A DNA stretch of 64,000 nt from Methanolinea sp. UBA275. Lineage in GTDB: Archaea; Halobacteriota; Methanomicrobia; Methanomicrobiales; Methanospirillaceae. The number at the start of each line of letters is the position of its first letter. Position 1 is the stretch's first letter. A program made the position numbers and the translations under genes. Of this stretch, positions 26,405 through 34,430 are shown in pieces. The stretch lies in assembly GCA_002506105.1 (NCBI GenBank), contig DAWU01000003.1:4846-68845 (forward strand). The letters run 5' to 3'. The notes under the pieces are model-generated. The model was not told the DNA's origin. It made no database searches and was given only the letters and a program-made list of their open reading frames with translations.

Positions 26405-26560
26405 TCAGGTCTCTTCAACGTCCTCCGACTGGCAGGAAGGGCACATGGGGTGCTTTCCCACAGCCTTGAATTTCTCCCCGCACTCCTTGCATTTGTAATT
26501 CTTCCCCTTCACACGATCCGGTGGGATCTCCATGTCTACAGGGCCTCCGACTGTGCACAT
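26405..26560 (-). CDS. 51-residue zinc-ribbon protein
   Basis: A very short gene with good signals. The ATG at 26560 follows gaggtga by 9 bases, and a TATA-like tttatcc lies near 26604. The protein is basic and has two zinc knuckles, YKCKECGEKF and HPMCPSCQSE, forming a rubredoxin-like or zinc-ribbon fold. It stands between the kinase at 22659 and the PEGA protein. Such small ribbons in methanogens are of unknown function; an RNA-, DNA- or metal-binding role is only inferred. Confidence 0.72.
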   Translation of the reverse strand: MCTVGGPVDMEIPPDRVKGKNYKCKECGEKFKAVGKHPMCPSCQSEDVEET

Positions 26561-26670
26561 ACGAAATGTTCACCTCAGTATGAGGGATGGGGAGCACAGG
26601 ATAAAAGGTTAACTATGCCTGCCCCCGTCACGGAAAAAAACCGTGCCCTGAGACTGATGGTGTGAGGGGT

Positions 26671-27465
26671 TCATGACCGTTTCCTGGTGAGAAGGTGTGC
26701 AATACCCAGCGCCGCAATCACACATACGAGGAGAGACGGTGTAGCGGTCGGAGAGGGAAGCGACGTCTCCGGGGTTTTCACCTGTGCAGAGGCCTCCGGA
26801 TTGGCAGGGGTTGTCGCAGGGGTATTGAGTGGCGTGAGCGATCGGCTGAATGTCCTATCATCGCCGGCGGCCAGGGTCACCGATCCCTGCTCTGTCGCAT
26901 ATCCCTGCTTTTCAAGCCGGATAGTATACTCCCCCGGGAGGAGGCTCTCAAATACACGGGGTGTATTTCCCGAATATTTCCCATTGAGGTAGATCTCGGC
27001 ATCCCCCGGATCCGTCACCACATCGAGTCTGCCGGTCGTGACTGCCTTTTTCAGGATGATTCCGACCTCGGCATACTTCACGCCGGAGAGCGAGTCTTTC
27101 GCGACTGGTTCCGTCGAGACATACACTGTATGGCTTCCGGGGGCAAGACCTCCTGAAACCCTTGCAGTATTCCAGGAGTAGGTCCAGCGATCGTGTGTTA
27201 CCATGACCTGGGTGAAGGTGTCCGGATCGCCTGTTACTACAGGGGCATTGCTGTTCTCCATCCTGGCTCCCTGTGCTGGAATGCCGGGGCCTGTGACAAA
27301 GAGATAGACCGTATCTGCAAGCTGCACGGTACCATTCAGGGGTATCGTGTCGCCGATGGTTGCGGTGATGGTGTCTGCCGCGGCTATGCCGATGAAGGGG
27401 AACGACACCATAGCGATTACTACGAGGCATTTGAGGAGAGAACAGAAATTCTGCCGGGTGTTCAT
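26671..27465 (-). CDS. secreted PEGA-domain surface protein with C-terminal anchor
   Basis: A 264-residue protein with an N-terminal signal peptide (hydrophobic LVVIAMVSFPFIGIA, cleavage near AAADT), a beta-rich extracellular domain (~30-140), a PEGA domain (~150-205, GRLDVVTDPGDAEIYLNGKY), a Pro/Thr/Ser-rich stalk and a C-terminal membrane helix ending in positive charges (LLTRKRS). It is probably cell-surface exposed. The domain arrangement resembles many Methanomicrobiales envelope proteins; the ligand is unknown. An inverted repeat cacgg/ccgtg around a T-run lies in the region behind its stop. Confidence 0.82.
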   Translation of the reverse strand: MNTRQNFCSLLKCLVVIAMVSFPFIGIAAADTITATIGDTIPLNGTVQLADTVYLFVTGPGIPAQGARMENSNAPVVTGDPDTFTQVMVTHDRWTYSWNTARVSGGLAPGSHTVYVSTEPVAKDSLSGVKYAEVGIILKKAVTTGRLDVVTDPGDAEIYLNGKYSGNTPRVFESLLPGEYTIRLEKQGYATEQGSVTLAAGDDRTFSRSLTPLNTPATTPANPEASAQVKTPETSLPSPTATPSLLVCVIAALGIAHLLTRKRS

Positions 27466-27546
27466 ACTGGGTGTAGAACGCCCGGGATTATGAAAGAGTG
27501 GGGTTAAGGAGGCCAGGTTATCTGCATGGGTGTTGGAAAATCCCCG

Positions 27547-27678
27547 TCATCGCACCCGCCACATGTTTGCGGATATTGCGTTTTTCCAGGCCTTCCGTGC
27601 GTGACTGAAGATACCTGACGAAGGCCGGCTCACCCTGTATTTCTGGATAAGCCTGGATTCATCAGACGTGAGTTTCAT
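27547..27678 (-). CDS. 43-residue basic protein, possible
   Basis: A short ORF in the 276-base space between two secreted-protein genes. It starts MKLTSDESRLIQKYRVSRPS and ends with a basic amphipathic segment (ARKAWKNAISANMWRVR). A TATA-like tctatatt lies ~25-30 bases upstream, so the message would be leaderless, and a perfect inverted repeat lies between them. The sequence has sensible residue composition but matches no family I recognise. Confidence 0.45.
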   Translation of the reverse strand: MKLTSDESRLIQKYRVSRPSSGIFSHARKAWKNAISANMWRVR

Positions 27679-27708
27679 CAGGAGTGGTGTGATACTCCTG
27701 AATATAGA
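27679..27708 (-). promoter_or_regulatory. TATA box and 7-bp inverted repeat at the 43-residue ORF
   Basis: On the minus strand a TATA-like element (about 27701-27708) is followed by caggagt (27694-27700) and actcctg (27679-27685), a perfect repeat with an 8-base spacer that ends exactly at the ATG. It could be an operator over the transcription start. Alternatively it could be a hairpin that hides an aggag motif. Confidence 0.4.
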
Positions 27709-27741
27709 ATGGTATCGGAGAAGGGTATGAGAAGGGGTGAA

Positions 27742-28428
27742 TTACCGGGTGAGTGAGCTGACCAGCACCCCCTCGGGATTATAGAGATACGCCGTGTCAC
27801 CGGCGTTGTTCCACATCTCTTCGGGCCAGTAGAGGTGGAGGCTTGAGGGATTTCCTTCCATCCCGGTGTGAATGGTCACCGTGCTATGGGGCTTTAACGT
27901 GTAGGTGAAAAACGAACCATTATCCAGTGGATATTCGATGAAAGTGAAACTCCTTCCCTCCTGGTTGCTGATCTTCCAGCCTGTCATGACCACCTTCTCA
28001 TTCCCGCTGTTGGTGATCTTTAACGATTCTCCAAGAATATCCAGACTGCTCAGGTATACTGTGGACTGGATTGTACCTGGATCCGGTGTAGGGGTAGGAG
28101 AAGGTGTGGGAAATACCGGGATTTGGGAATCGGGGAGCACATTTGGTGTGAATTTCGTCCTGTTCTTCAGTTGACTCCAATCAGGAAGTTTCTTGTCTGA
28201 ATTCTGCCCGATCCAGGTATTTGGCAGCCTGGGCAGAGGGCGGATGTTTGATATGTTGAAACGGTGTTTCAGGGCGTCCAGGCTCAGTCCGGCATTCAGT
28301 GAATAGAGTTTCGCTGCGCTTGAATCCTGTTCCACTGTGGTGACGGCGCTGTCTCCGGCAACCAGTTGAACCATAGGGACAGAGGCAAATACAATAATTG
28401 CCATGACCATCATGACCTTCTCTCTCAT
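27742..28428 (-). CDS. secreted lamin-tail-domain (LTD) protein
   Basis: A 228-residue protein. The start at 28428 has aggag 6 bases upstream; an ATG at 28446 lacks one. A signal peptide (MMVMAIIVFASVPMVQLVAG) leads to a ~70-residue polar region, a proline/threonine linker (FPTPSPTPTPDPGT) and an LTD-like Ig-fold domain (~140-228) with ESLKITNSGNEKVVMTGW and WNNAGDTAYLYN, the hallmark 'N-x-G-D' loop. Presumably exported; function unknown. It lies behind the DUF362 gene on the same strand. Confidence 0.8.
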   Translation of the reverse strand: MREKVMMVMAIIVFASVPMVQLVAGDSAVTTVEQDSSAAKLYSLNAGLSLDALKHRFNISNIRPLPRLPNTWIGQNSDKKLPDWSQLKNRTKFTPNVLPDSQIPVFPTPSPTPTPDPGTIQSTVYLSSLDILGESLKITNSGNEKVVMTGWKISNQEGRSFTFIEYPLDNGSFFTYTLKPHSTVTIHTGMEGNPSSLHLYWPEEMWNNAGDTAYLYNPEGVLVSSLTR

Positions 28429-28527
28429 GAGTATGCTCCTGTGCATCAGTGAAGAGTACCTGCTTAAAAATTAGCTTGATGCTTCCAGTTTTTTGAAAGG
28501 ACTCTCTGGGAATGAACATACCCACAA

Positions 28528-29757
28528 TTAGAACCAGCGGAGAACCAGATGAAGAATAGATCCCGGAACACTCCTCTTCAGGGAAATAGCTCCCTCGGTG
28601 CACATCTCATGGCAGCAGAAACACCTGATGCACTCCCCGGTGTGTATGCGTGCATGTCTTCTGTCCATGGTGATCGCCCTGGCAGGACAGATCGCTGCAC
28701 ACTTCCCGCACCCTGTGCAGCGTGAACTATCAGCCGTAGGGCGGACACCATACACTTTTCCCAGTGTATGGACCATCCTGAAGAGAGGAGATGTCTGTAT
28801 TGTCCTGCGGCTGCCGCGGTATGTTCGCGGTTTTTTGAAGGCATGAGCGGTATACTCTTCTGGAGGGTCACCCAGGAGTGTAATTTCCTTCCCGTCAGCC
28901 GAACAGAGGCCCCGCTGGATTGCACACGAGAGGTAGGGAACATCAAGGGGATCGATCGACATGAGCCTGCACAGAATGATATCGAGTGCAAGTGGGCTTG
29001 GACTGACCAGGAGTACTCCGAGATGCCGTGGGTGACCCGAAGTCGGGCCATCCCCCTCCATTGCGAGAATTGCATCTGCAACCTGGAGGGAGGGACGCAC
29101 CGCCAGGTTCAGGTCTATGATCATATCCCCGAACCTTTCAGCTGTCTGGAAACGTGAGTGGATAAGGGGTTTTTCCAGGCCGGGAATAAGACCGAAGAGG
29201 TTCTTGGTGGCACCTGTCATGAGTGTGAGGATATGTGCCTTGGCCTTGGAAACAACCACGATATGGTCGGATGAGAAGCAGGGGGTGATAACCGGAAACT
29301 CCCTGCAGACCTTCCCCCCTTCGAATATGAGGGGTCGAAAACCTGTATCCAGATTGAGGGTGCACCCGGGGTCCTCTGCAAGCACAGCATACCCTGCTTC
29401 CTGGTACTGTTTCATCAGATTCTTCGCGGTATACCTGATCCCGCCGCCGGGACTGTCTGCGAGGGTGACCTCGCAACCATGCTCGTTCAAAAGCCGGATG
29501 ACTCCCCCCATCACCGCCGGATGTGTGCAGACCGCCCTCTCCGGGGAGAGTCCCTGGAGGAGATTGGGTTTTACCAGTACCTTTGTTCCGGGGGAGATCC
29601 ATCTCTCCAACCCTCCGATGAGTTCTATCCCACGTCTCAGCGCATCGTATACATGGGACGGATCGTAATCTGCACATGAGACCAGTGCGACTGGAACCTC
29701 GGGTAGCGTCTCGTGTTCCCCGGCAGGGTGAATAGCTTCTGAATCGTCAGAGGTCAT
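28528..29757 (-). CDS. DUF362 protein with C-terminal two-cluster ferredoxin domain
   Basis: A 409-residue protein. DUF362 occupies ~25-300 (PGTKVLVKPNLL, CTHPAVMGGVIRLL, DSPGGGIRYTAKNL, SKAKAHILTLMTGATKNLFG). The C-terminus has two 4Fe-4S motifs: CTGCGKCAAICP and CIRCFCCHEMCTEGA. Proteins of this family are common in anaerobes, and their chemistry is unsettled. The start at 29757 lies 19 bases after the kinase stop; an earlier ATG would overlap the kinase. The shared strand and close spacing suggest co-transcription with the HTH-FHA/kinase pair. Confidence 0.85.
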   Translation of the reverse strand: MTSDDSEAIHPAGEHETLPEVPVALVSCADYDPSHVYDALRRGIELIGGLERWISPGTKVLVKPNLLQGLSPERAVCTHPAVMGGVIRLLNEHGCEVTLADSPGGGIRYTAKNLMKQYQEAGYAVLAEDPGCTLNLDTGFRPLIFEGGKVCREFPVITPCFSSDHIVVVSKAKAHILTLMTGATKNLFGLIPGLEKPLIHSRFQTAERFGDMIIDLNLAVRPSLQVADAILAMEGDGPTSGHPRHLGVLLVSPSPLALDIILCRLMSIDPLDVPYLSCAIQRGLCSADGKEITLLGDPPEEYTAHAFKKPRTYRGSRRTIQTSPLFRMVHTLGKVYGVRPTADSSRCTGCGKCAAICPARAITMDRRHARIHTGECIRCFCCHEMCTEGAISLKRSVPGSILHLVLRWF

Positions 29758-29776
29758 GAATGCTGTTGCATCAGGT

Positions 29777-31531
29777 TCAATTCTGTGCCCTGGAATCGCT
29801 GCAGATCTCACGAATGCAGATGTCAAGGTCTTTCACAAGATCCATGACCGAATCGTACCGATTGGTGGGATCTCTCGCGATACATCGCTCTATGATAGCA
29901 TCAAACACACCAGCAGAGGATACGATCAGTGAAGGCACTCTGATCGTACCATCGAGGCGTTCCCTTGTAATATCAGCAATGCTCTCTCCGGGGAAAGGTA
30001 AGACACCTGTTACACACTGATAGAAAATAATACCCAGCTGGTAGATGTCGGTCTTGTTGGTCGTGCGCCCGAACCTGGAGGGATCCAGTTGTTCAGGAGA
30101 TGCATAGGAGAGCGAGAACCCGTGCAGGGTGGTTTCTGCAGGGACGCTGTCGTTCCGGGAAAGGCCCCAGTCACCTATCTTTGGTTCTCCTTCCTGCGAC
30201 AGCAGGATATTCCCGGGCTTGAGATCGCGGTGGATCACCCCTCTCTCATGCGCAAATGCGAGAGCAAGGGCAATTTTCCTGATCATATTGGCCGCATCGC
30301 AGGGCTTCATGGGGACCGGGATGTCTGCAAGGCTCCCTGGGAGATATTCCATCTCGACATAGGGAATGGGGAGTATGTTCGCGGCGTTGACCTGGACAAT
30401 CCCCGGGTGGAGGAGTGTTCTCCAGACACCCATTTCCCGCAGGAGCGATCTCCCTGTCTGCTCATCGGTCTTGATAGGGATCTTGACGGCAACTTCGACC
30501 CCGTCTTCCCTGCGCCGTGCAAAAAAGACCCGTGCTACACCCCCCTGATGGAGGAACTTCGCGTCGGAATAACGCTGTTCAAGTTCAGGAGGAAATGGTG
30601 GAACATATGGTGCGGATCGTTCCTCAAAAAGCAGTGTATCCTTGAAGTTGACTGCACGTTTCCCTCCAGGTTCCCCGGGTATCATGGCCTGGATGCATAC
30701 AATACAGAAACTGATAATAAATGTGGCCGCAGGGATCATGGTTGAGAAAGGAAGGATGGTCTTCCACATGAGCACGATTGATGCGAAAACACCGGCCGCC
30801 GTAAGCACGAGGTGCCCAAGGGAAGCGATTCTCATCGCCTTTCCAGAGTAGGAAGAGTAGGCCATGCCCAGCGACGAGACAGCCCCGTAAGCCAGAAGAA
30901 AACCGCTTACCAGGGTCAATGCAAGGAGGTACCTGGAATAGGAATTCCAGAGGGAAAGGGACACGATGAGCAGGAGTAACTCGATGAAGAACAGGGTAGC
31001 CATGAAGGTGTGGGCACCGAGGAATATCCTGCGATAGGGATGCCAGTTGGGGTATCCACCTGCCGATCGATGAGTATCCTTTGAAATGAGGACGAATGCT
31101 AGGACAGTCGCCCCACCCAGAAGTGCGATGAGAAAGAATCCGGAGAAGAACAGGTTCTGTGCGAGAGTACCCATGATATCAGGGGGAGTCGAATCCGTGA
31201 CATCTGGTGTTTCTTGTAGTGGGAGTTCAGGGGTCGCCGTAGTCTGGTAGGAGGCAAGGAGGGGAGTTGTCTGATCTGGTACAGGTGAAGGAGCAGGGGT
31301 TGTCTGGAGAGGAGATGGAATGATCCGGGTCGGTTCCGGTTCAAATTTCTTCGCGTAGATCTCCTTATATTTATCAATGTTTACTTTTTCCCGATTGAAA
31401 AGATCGACAGGGATGGTACGTGATATATTCGGCGCATCCAGTATCTTTGCCTGGCAGAACATCCCTCCCGCTATGACTGTTGTAAAAAGCACCAGAATAA
31501 CGAAAAGACAGGGGAACCTGCTCTTATGCAT
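29777..31531 (-). CDS. membrane Ser/Thr protein kinase
   Basis: A 584-residue protein that starts with a hydrophobic signal-anchor (FPCLFVILVLFTTVIAGG), then a Pro/Thr-rich segment and about five membrane helices (~120-265). A eukaryote-like kinase domain runs from ~305 to 575: glycine loop HQGGVARVFFARRR, Lys350 in VAVKIPI, IHRDLKPGNILL with Asp436, SPEQ and the TDIYQLGIIFYQ helix. The DFG triad is DWG (Asp454), a tolerated variant. It overlaps the HTH-FHA gene by 8 bases, which points to a matched kinase/FHA-reader pair. Confidence 0.88.
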   Translation of the reverse strand: MHKSRFPCLFVILVLFTTVIAGGMFCQAKILDAPNISRTIPVDLFNREKVNIDKYKEIYAKKFEPEPTRIIPSPLQTTPAPSPVPDQTTPLLASYQTTATPELPLQETPDVTDSTPPDIMGTLAQNLFFSGFFLIALLGGATVLAFVLISKDTHRSAGGYPNWHPYRRIFLGAHTFMATLFFIELLLLIVSLSLWNSYSRYLLALTLVSGFLLAYGAVSSLGMAYSSYSGKAMRIASLGHLVLTAAGVFASIVLMWKTILPFSTMIPAATFIISFCIVCIQAMIPGEPGGKRAVNFKDTLLFEERSAPYVPPFPPELEQRYSDAKFLHQGGVARVFFARRREDGVEVAVKIPIKTDEQTGRSLLREMGVWRTLLHPGIVQVNAANILPIPYVEMEYLPGSLADIPVPMKPCDAANMIRKIALALAFAHERGVIHRDLKPGNILLSQEGEPKIGDWGLSRNDSVPAETTLHGFSLSYASPEQLDPSRFGRTTNKTDIYQLGIIFYQCVTGVLPFPGESIADITRERLDGTIRVPSLIVSSAGVFDAIIERCIARDPTNRYDSVMDLVKDLDICIREICSDSRAQN

Positions 31532-32321
31532 CCTGCATCTCACCCGGTGCACCCGCATCCAGGAAGACCAGGTGGAGCGCAAACTCCCCCATTGAGAGGG
31601 AGATACGATCTCCATCCTTGAGCGCGATCTGATCCCTGTCAGAGACCCTCTTTCCATTGATGTATGTCCCCCCTGTACTCTCCATGTCTTCGATAACACA
31701 CGAATCATTTCTGGTCCGGATGAGCGCATGCGGTCTTGATATCCTTGTCAGGGACCTGTATGATTCGGGAAAGGAGACTGCATCGCATTCCGGTATCGAC
31801 GGCTGATCAGGGTCTCCGCCCCGTCCGAGTGCCACGCATGGTGCAGAGAGGGGAATGAGCTTCCCGTCCCATTCGCCCCCCATGACGAGAAGGGCTTTTC
31901 CGCACGCTTGTAGTTCTGTTGACACTCTCTGCCTGACTGCTGAAATCCGGTCATGCAGGCTGGCTGCTTTGATGTGAACAGGCAGTGCGGAGAATACCCC
32001 GAGATCCCTCTGTATCCTCTGGATCATCCCCGGTGCAGGTGAATATTCCCATGCGGGGTGGACTCCTTTGGAAGTCTCCCTCCCGAGGCCGGGTTTCCTG
32101 ATGATGAGACCTGCATTGAGGAGTTTTTCAAGGTGCTTCTTGGTGTTCTCATAACTTGTTTCGATCTCAAGGGAGATGGAACGGGCGTCAAGCGGACGCT
32201 TCTCGAGGAGCCGGAGTATCTGGAGACGCGAGCTGTTGCCGAGGATCTCCAGATAATCCGAGAGTTCTGTGAGAAATTCCTCGTCATCTGCGGACAGTAT
32301 TGTACCGGGGCCCTCATCCAT
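31524..32321 (-). CDS. ArsR-type winged-helix regulator fused to an FHA domain
   Basis: A 265-residue protein. Residues ~18-95 are a winged helix (LEILGNSSRLQILRLLEKRP; SYENTKKHLEKLLNAGLI). Residues ~165-255 are an FHA domain with the phosphothreonine-binding loop (GRGGDP, ISRPHALI, STGGTYINGKRV, LKDGDRISL). FHA domains read phosphothreonine, and the overlapping downstream gene is a Ser/Thr kinase, so the regulator may be switched by binding the phosphorylated kinase or another target. A palindromic site at its own promoter suggests autoregulation. Confidence 0.88.
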   Translation of the reverse strand: MDEGPGTILSADDEEFLTELSDYLEILGNSSRLQILRLLEKRPLDARSISLEIETSYENTKKHLEKLLNAGLIIRKPGLGRETSKGVHPAWEYSPAPGMIQRIQRDLGVFSALPVHIKAASLHDRISAVRQRVSTELQACGKALLVMGGEWDGKLIPLSAPCVALGRGGDPDQPSIPECDAVSFPESYRSLTRISRPHALIRTRNDSCVIEDMESTGGTYINGKRVSDRDQIALKDGDRISLSMGEFALHLVFLDAGAPGEMQDA

Positions 32322-32336
32322 GTATATTCACTCCCT

Positions 32337-32378
32337 CTTTACACTAGGGTAAAGTACACTTTAGCTGGTGTTATTAAG
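32337..32378 (-). promoter_or_regulatory. promoter and palindromic operator of the HTH-FHA/kinase operon
   Basis: A TATA-like cttaataa (32371-32378, minus strand) lies ~50 bases before the ATG at 32321. At 32337-32354 there is an 18-base palindrome with 16 matching positions (ctttacactagggtaaag), covering the predicted start of transcription. A second, weaker palindrome (aaagtacacttt, 32351-32362) overlaps it. gggagtga 6 bases before the ATG is the ribosome binding site. Confidence 0.55.
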
Positions 32379-32428
32379 AGGGTGCCGGTCTTGTGGTGGT
32401 AGGAGACAGATAGAACCAAAGGGTGGAA

Positions 32429-32953
32429 TCACTGCGTCCGGTCCTGCTTGGACTTTCTTTGTTCCCTGGTGTTCCCCAACACAGCACCCGGGATAAATAT
32501 GAGCGAGGCCGAGTTCATGCAATACCGGGTTCCGGCCGGAAGCGGGCCGTCATCGAACACGTGCCCCAGATGTGCATCGCAGCGGGTACAGAGCACCTCT
32601 GTCCTCACCATGCCATGCGTCAGATCCTCCCTGAATGTGACATTATTCCTGTGTACCGGTTCAGAAAAACTCGGCCAGCCTGTGCCGCTGTCGAACTTGG
32701 TCTCCGAAGAGAAGAGGTCTGTGCCGCAGCAGGCACAGCGATAGATTCCCCGGTTATGGAGATCGTGATATGCCCCCGAGAATGGAGGCTCTGAACATTT
32801 CAGCCTTGCGACACTGAACTGTATTGGAGTAAGCACACTTTCCCATTCTGCCAGGGTTTTTATGACCCTGGTCTCCAGAGTCAGGTTCCCTGAGTCAGCA
32901 TGGTAAATCCGCACCATATCGGGGTAGGCATCATGAGAACCATTCATGGACAT
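32429..32953 (-). CDS. msrB: peptide-methionine (R)-S-oxide reductase MsrB
   Basis: A 174-residue protein with all MsrB marks: zinc-binding CACC and CTRC pairs, GTGWPSF, RTEVLCTRCDAHLGHVF and the catalytic cysteine in RYCMNSASL. It repairs oxidised methionine. I took the ATG at 32953, 12 bases after ggaggg; an ATG at 32974 would place that motif inside the coding region. An N-terminal extension of ~45 residues precedes the conserved domain. It is transcribed toward 32429 and fits an oxidative-stress theme with msvR. Confidence 0.92.
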   Translation of the reverse strand: MSMNGSHDAYPDMVRIYHADSGNLTLETRVIKTLAEWESVLTPIQFSVARLKCSEPPFSGAYHDLHNRGIYRCACCGTDLFSSETKFDSGTGWPSFSEPVHRNNVTFREDLTHGMVRTEVLCTRCDAHLGHVFDDGPLPAGTRYCMNSASLIFIPGAVLGNTREQRKSKQDRTQ

Positions 32954-33062
32954 GTGTACTGCTTTCCCCTCCATGTTAAATGGAGAGATCGTGGCATTTT
33001 GTGGGCCATTAATTTGAATAAGGATTTCGTTCCTATTTTAGAGATAGCAGGTGTGTAGTTGT

Positions 33063-34364
33063 ATGGAGATACATGAGAGGAAGGAGAGTGGTGTGGTGGT
33101 GCTCGCATGCAGGGGGAGGCTTGACGGGTATGGCGCGGGCATCCTTGAAAAGGCAGCAAAAGAGGCACTTCACGACGATGACAGGTCGCTTGTGCTGGAT
33201 ATGCAGGAAGTCCCGTATCTCTCGAGTGCCGGTATCCGGGTTATGCTCGTACTGCAAAAACGGCTGCGCGAAAGGGGAGGAAAAGTAGCCCTTGCAGGGG
33301 CAGGTGAATTTATAAAAAAAGTCCTTGAAATGGCAGGATTTCTCTCTATCTTCCCGCATTATGCCACTGTAGGCGAAGCAGTCCGAGTGCTTGGCAGGGC
33401 AGAGGAACGTGCACAACTTCTCACTGATCTGCGATCTCCCAGTATTGAGAGGGATGGTGTGCGGCTGAGTATCGAGCCAGGATTACACAAGCCGGCTGCA
33501 CTCAGGGTGTGGGGGGATCTTCCGGCAGTGCTGTATTCACGGATCGATGCCCGGCATATCGCAGTGATTCCCTTCAGCGGGACGGAATATGCACTCGGAC
33601 TCGGGGCTCTCGGCAGAACGGCGGAGGAAGTCCTCCCGTTCCTGGGAGAGATGGTGGTGCTGCATGGATCACTCGTCTGGCTCCCCACGGATGGCAATGA
33701 TACCCCGGATTTCTTCACCCCTGTCAAGGACACCGGCGAGCTCAAGATCTTCGCAGGATATGCTGTCTCGCTCGAAGGTCCATATCGAGAGTATGTCATA
33801 CTCGAGAGTCTTTCACGGGATGGGATGACCATCGGTGAGATCTATGACATCCTGAACGCCTGGGCAAAAGAACATTATCGTGATTATAAGGGAATTCTCG
33901 CGGTGGCCTGGTGGGCAGTCATGGAAGGCCTGAGGAGCCAGGGGGTTAAGCATTCACCCGTAAAGGAGCATGCCCCACCGGGGGCTGTCTCCATCATGGA
34001 CCCGAGCGTGTTCGACTCATGGTTTGAGCACGATTCAGTACCCCGGTACCGCGGGGATACCATGCTAGGATTCGGCATTGCCATTGATCGGACACTGTCC
34101 GGGGGATCGTTCGATAAAGAATCACTGGAATCCCTGATTGCACCTCATCCCGGAGAGGACAGCAGTGGAGGGGGTATCACTTCACATACCCACGGGGTTG
34201 TGTTCCGGAATGTATCGTATGACCCCGGTGCTGCATTCGAGGCACAGGTAAGAAAGATACTCGGTGAGGCGGACTTTGTGGACATGCGACACCTCATGTC
34301 GGATACGAAAATACGCAAGGCAAAAATTGGAATTGCACCGGTATCATCACTCCTTCACACCTGA
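33063..34364 (+). CDS. STAS (anti-sigma-antagonist-like) domain fused to a large unknown C-terminal region
   Basis: A 433-residue protein. Residues 1-110 form a STAS domain (VVVLACRGRLDGYGAG, then the phospho-site loop DMQEVPYLSSAGIRVML). Residues ~125-430 form an unrecognised region, including AVLYSRIDARHIAVIPFSGTEY, LEKAGLRSQGVKHS-like helices and a His-containing SSGGGITSHTHGVVFRNVSY. The ATG at 33063 has aggtg 9 bases upstream. STAS proteins are controlled by serine phosphorylation, so it may connect to local kinases. The unknown domain has no visible membrane segment. Confidence 0.72.
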   Translation: MEIHERKESGVVVLACRGRLDGYGAGILEKAAKEALHDDDRSLVLDMQEVPYLSSAGIRVMLVLQKRLRERGGKVALAGAGEFIKKVLEMAGFLSIFPHYATVGEAVRVLGRAEERAQLLTDLRSPSIERDGVRLSIEPGLHKPAALRVWGDLPAVLYSRIDARHIAVIPFSGTEYALGLGALGRTAEEVLPFLGEMVVLHGSLVWLPTDGNDTPDFFTPVKDTGELKIFAGYAVSLEGPYREYVILESLSRDGMTIGEIYDILNAWAKEHYRDYKGILAVAWWAVMEGLRSQGVKHSPVKEHAPPGAVSIMDPSVFDSWFEHDSVPRYRGDTMLGFGIAIDRTLSGGSFDKESLESLIAPHPGEDSSGGGITSHTHGVVFRNVSYDPGAAFEAQVRKILGEADFVDMRHLMSDTKIRKAKIGIAPVSSLLHT

Positions 34365-34430
34365 ATATCCGTTTTTTACAGGATATTTATGGGCGATTTT
34401 GTTGAAAAAGGGATATAAAAATTTATAAGT

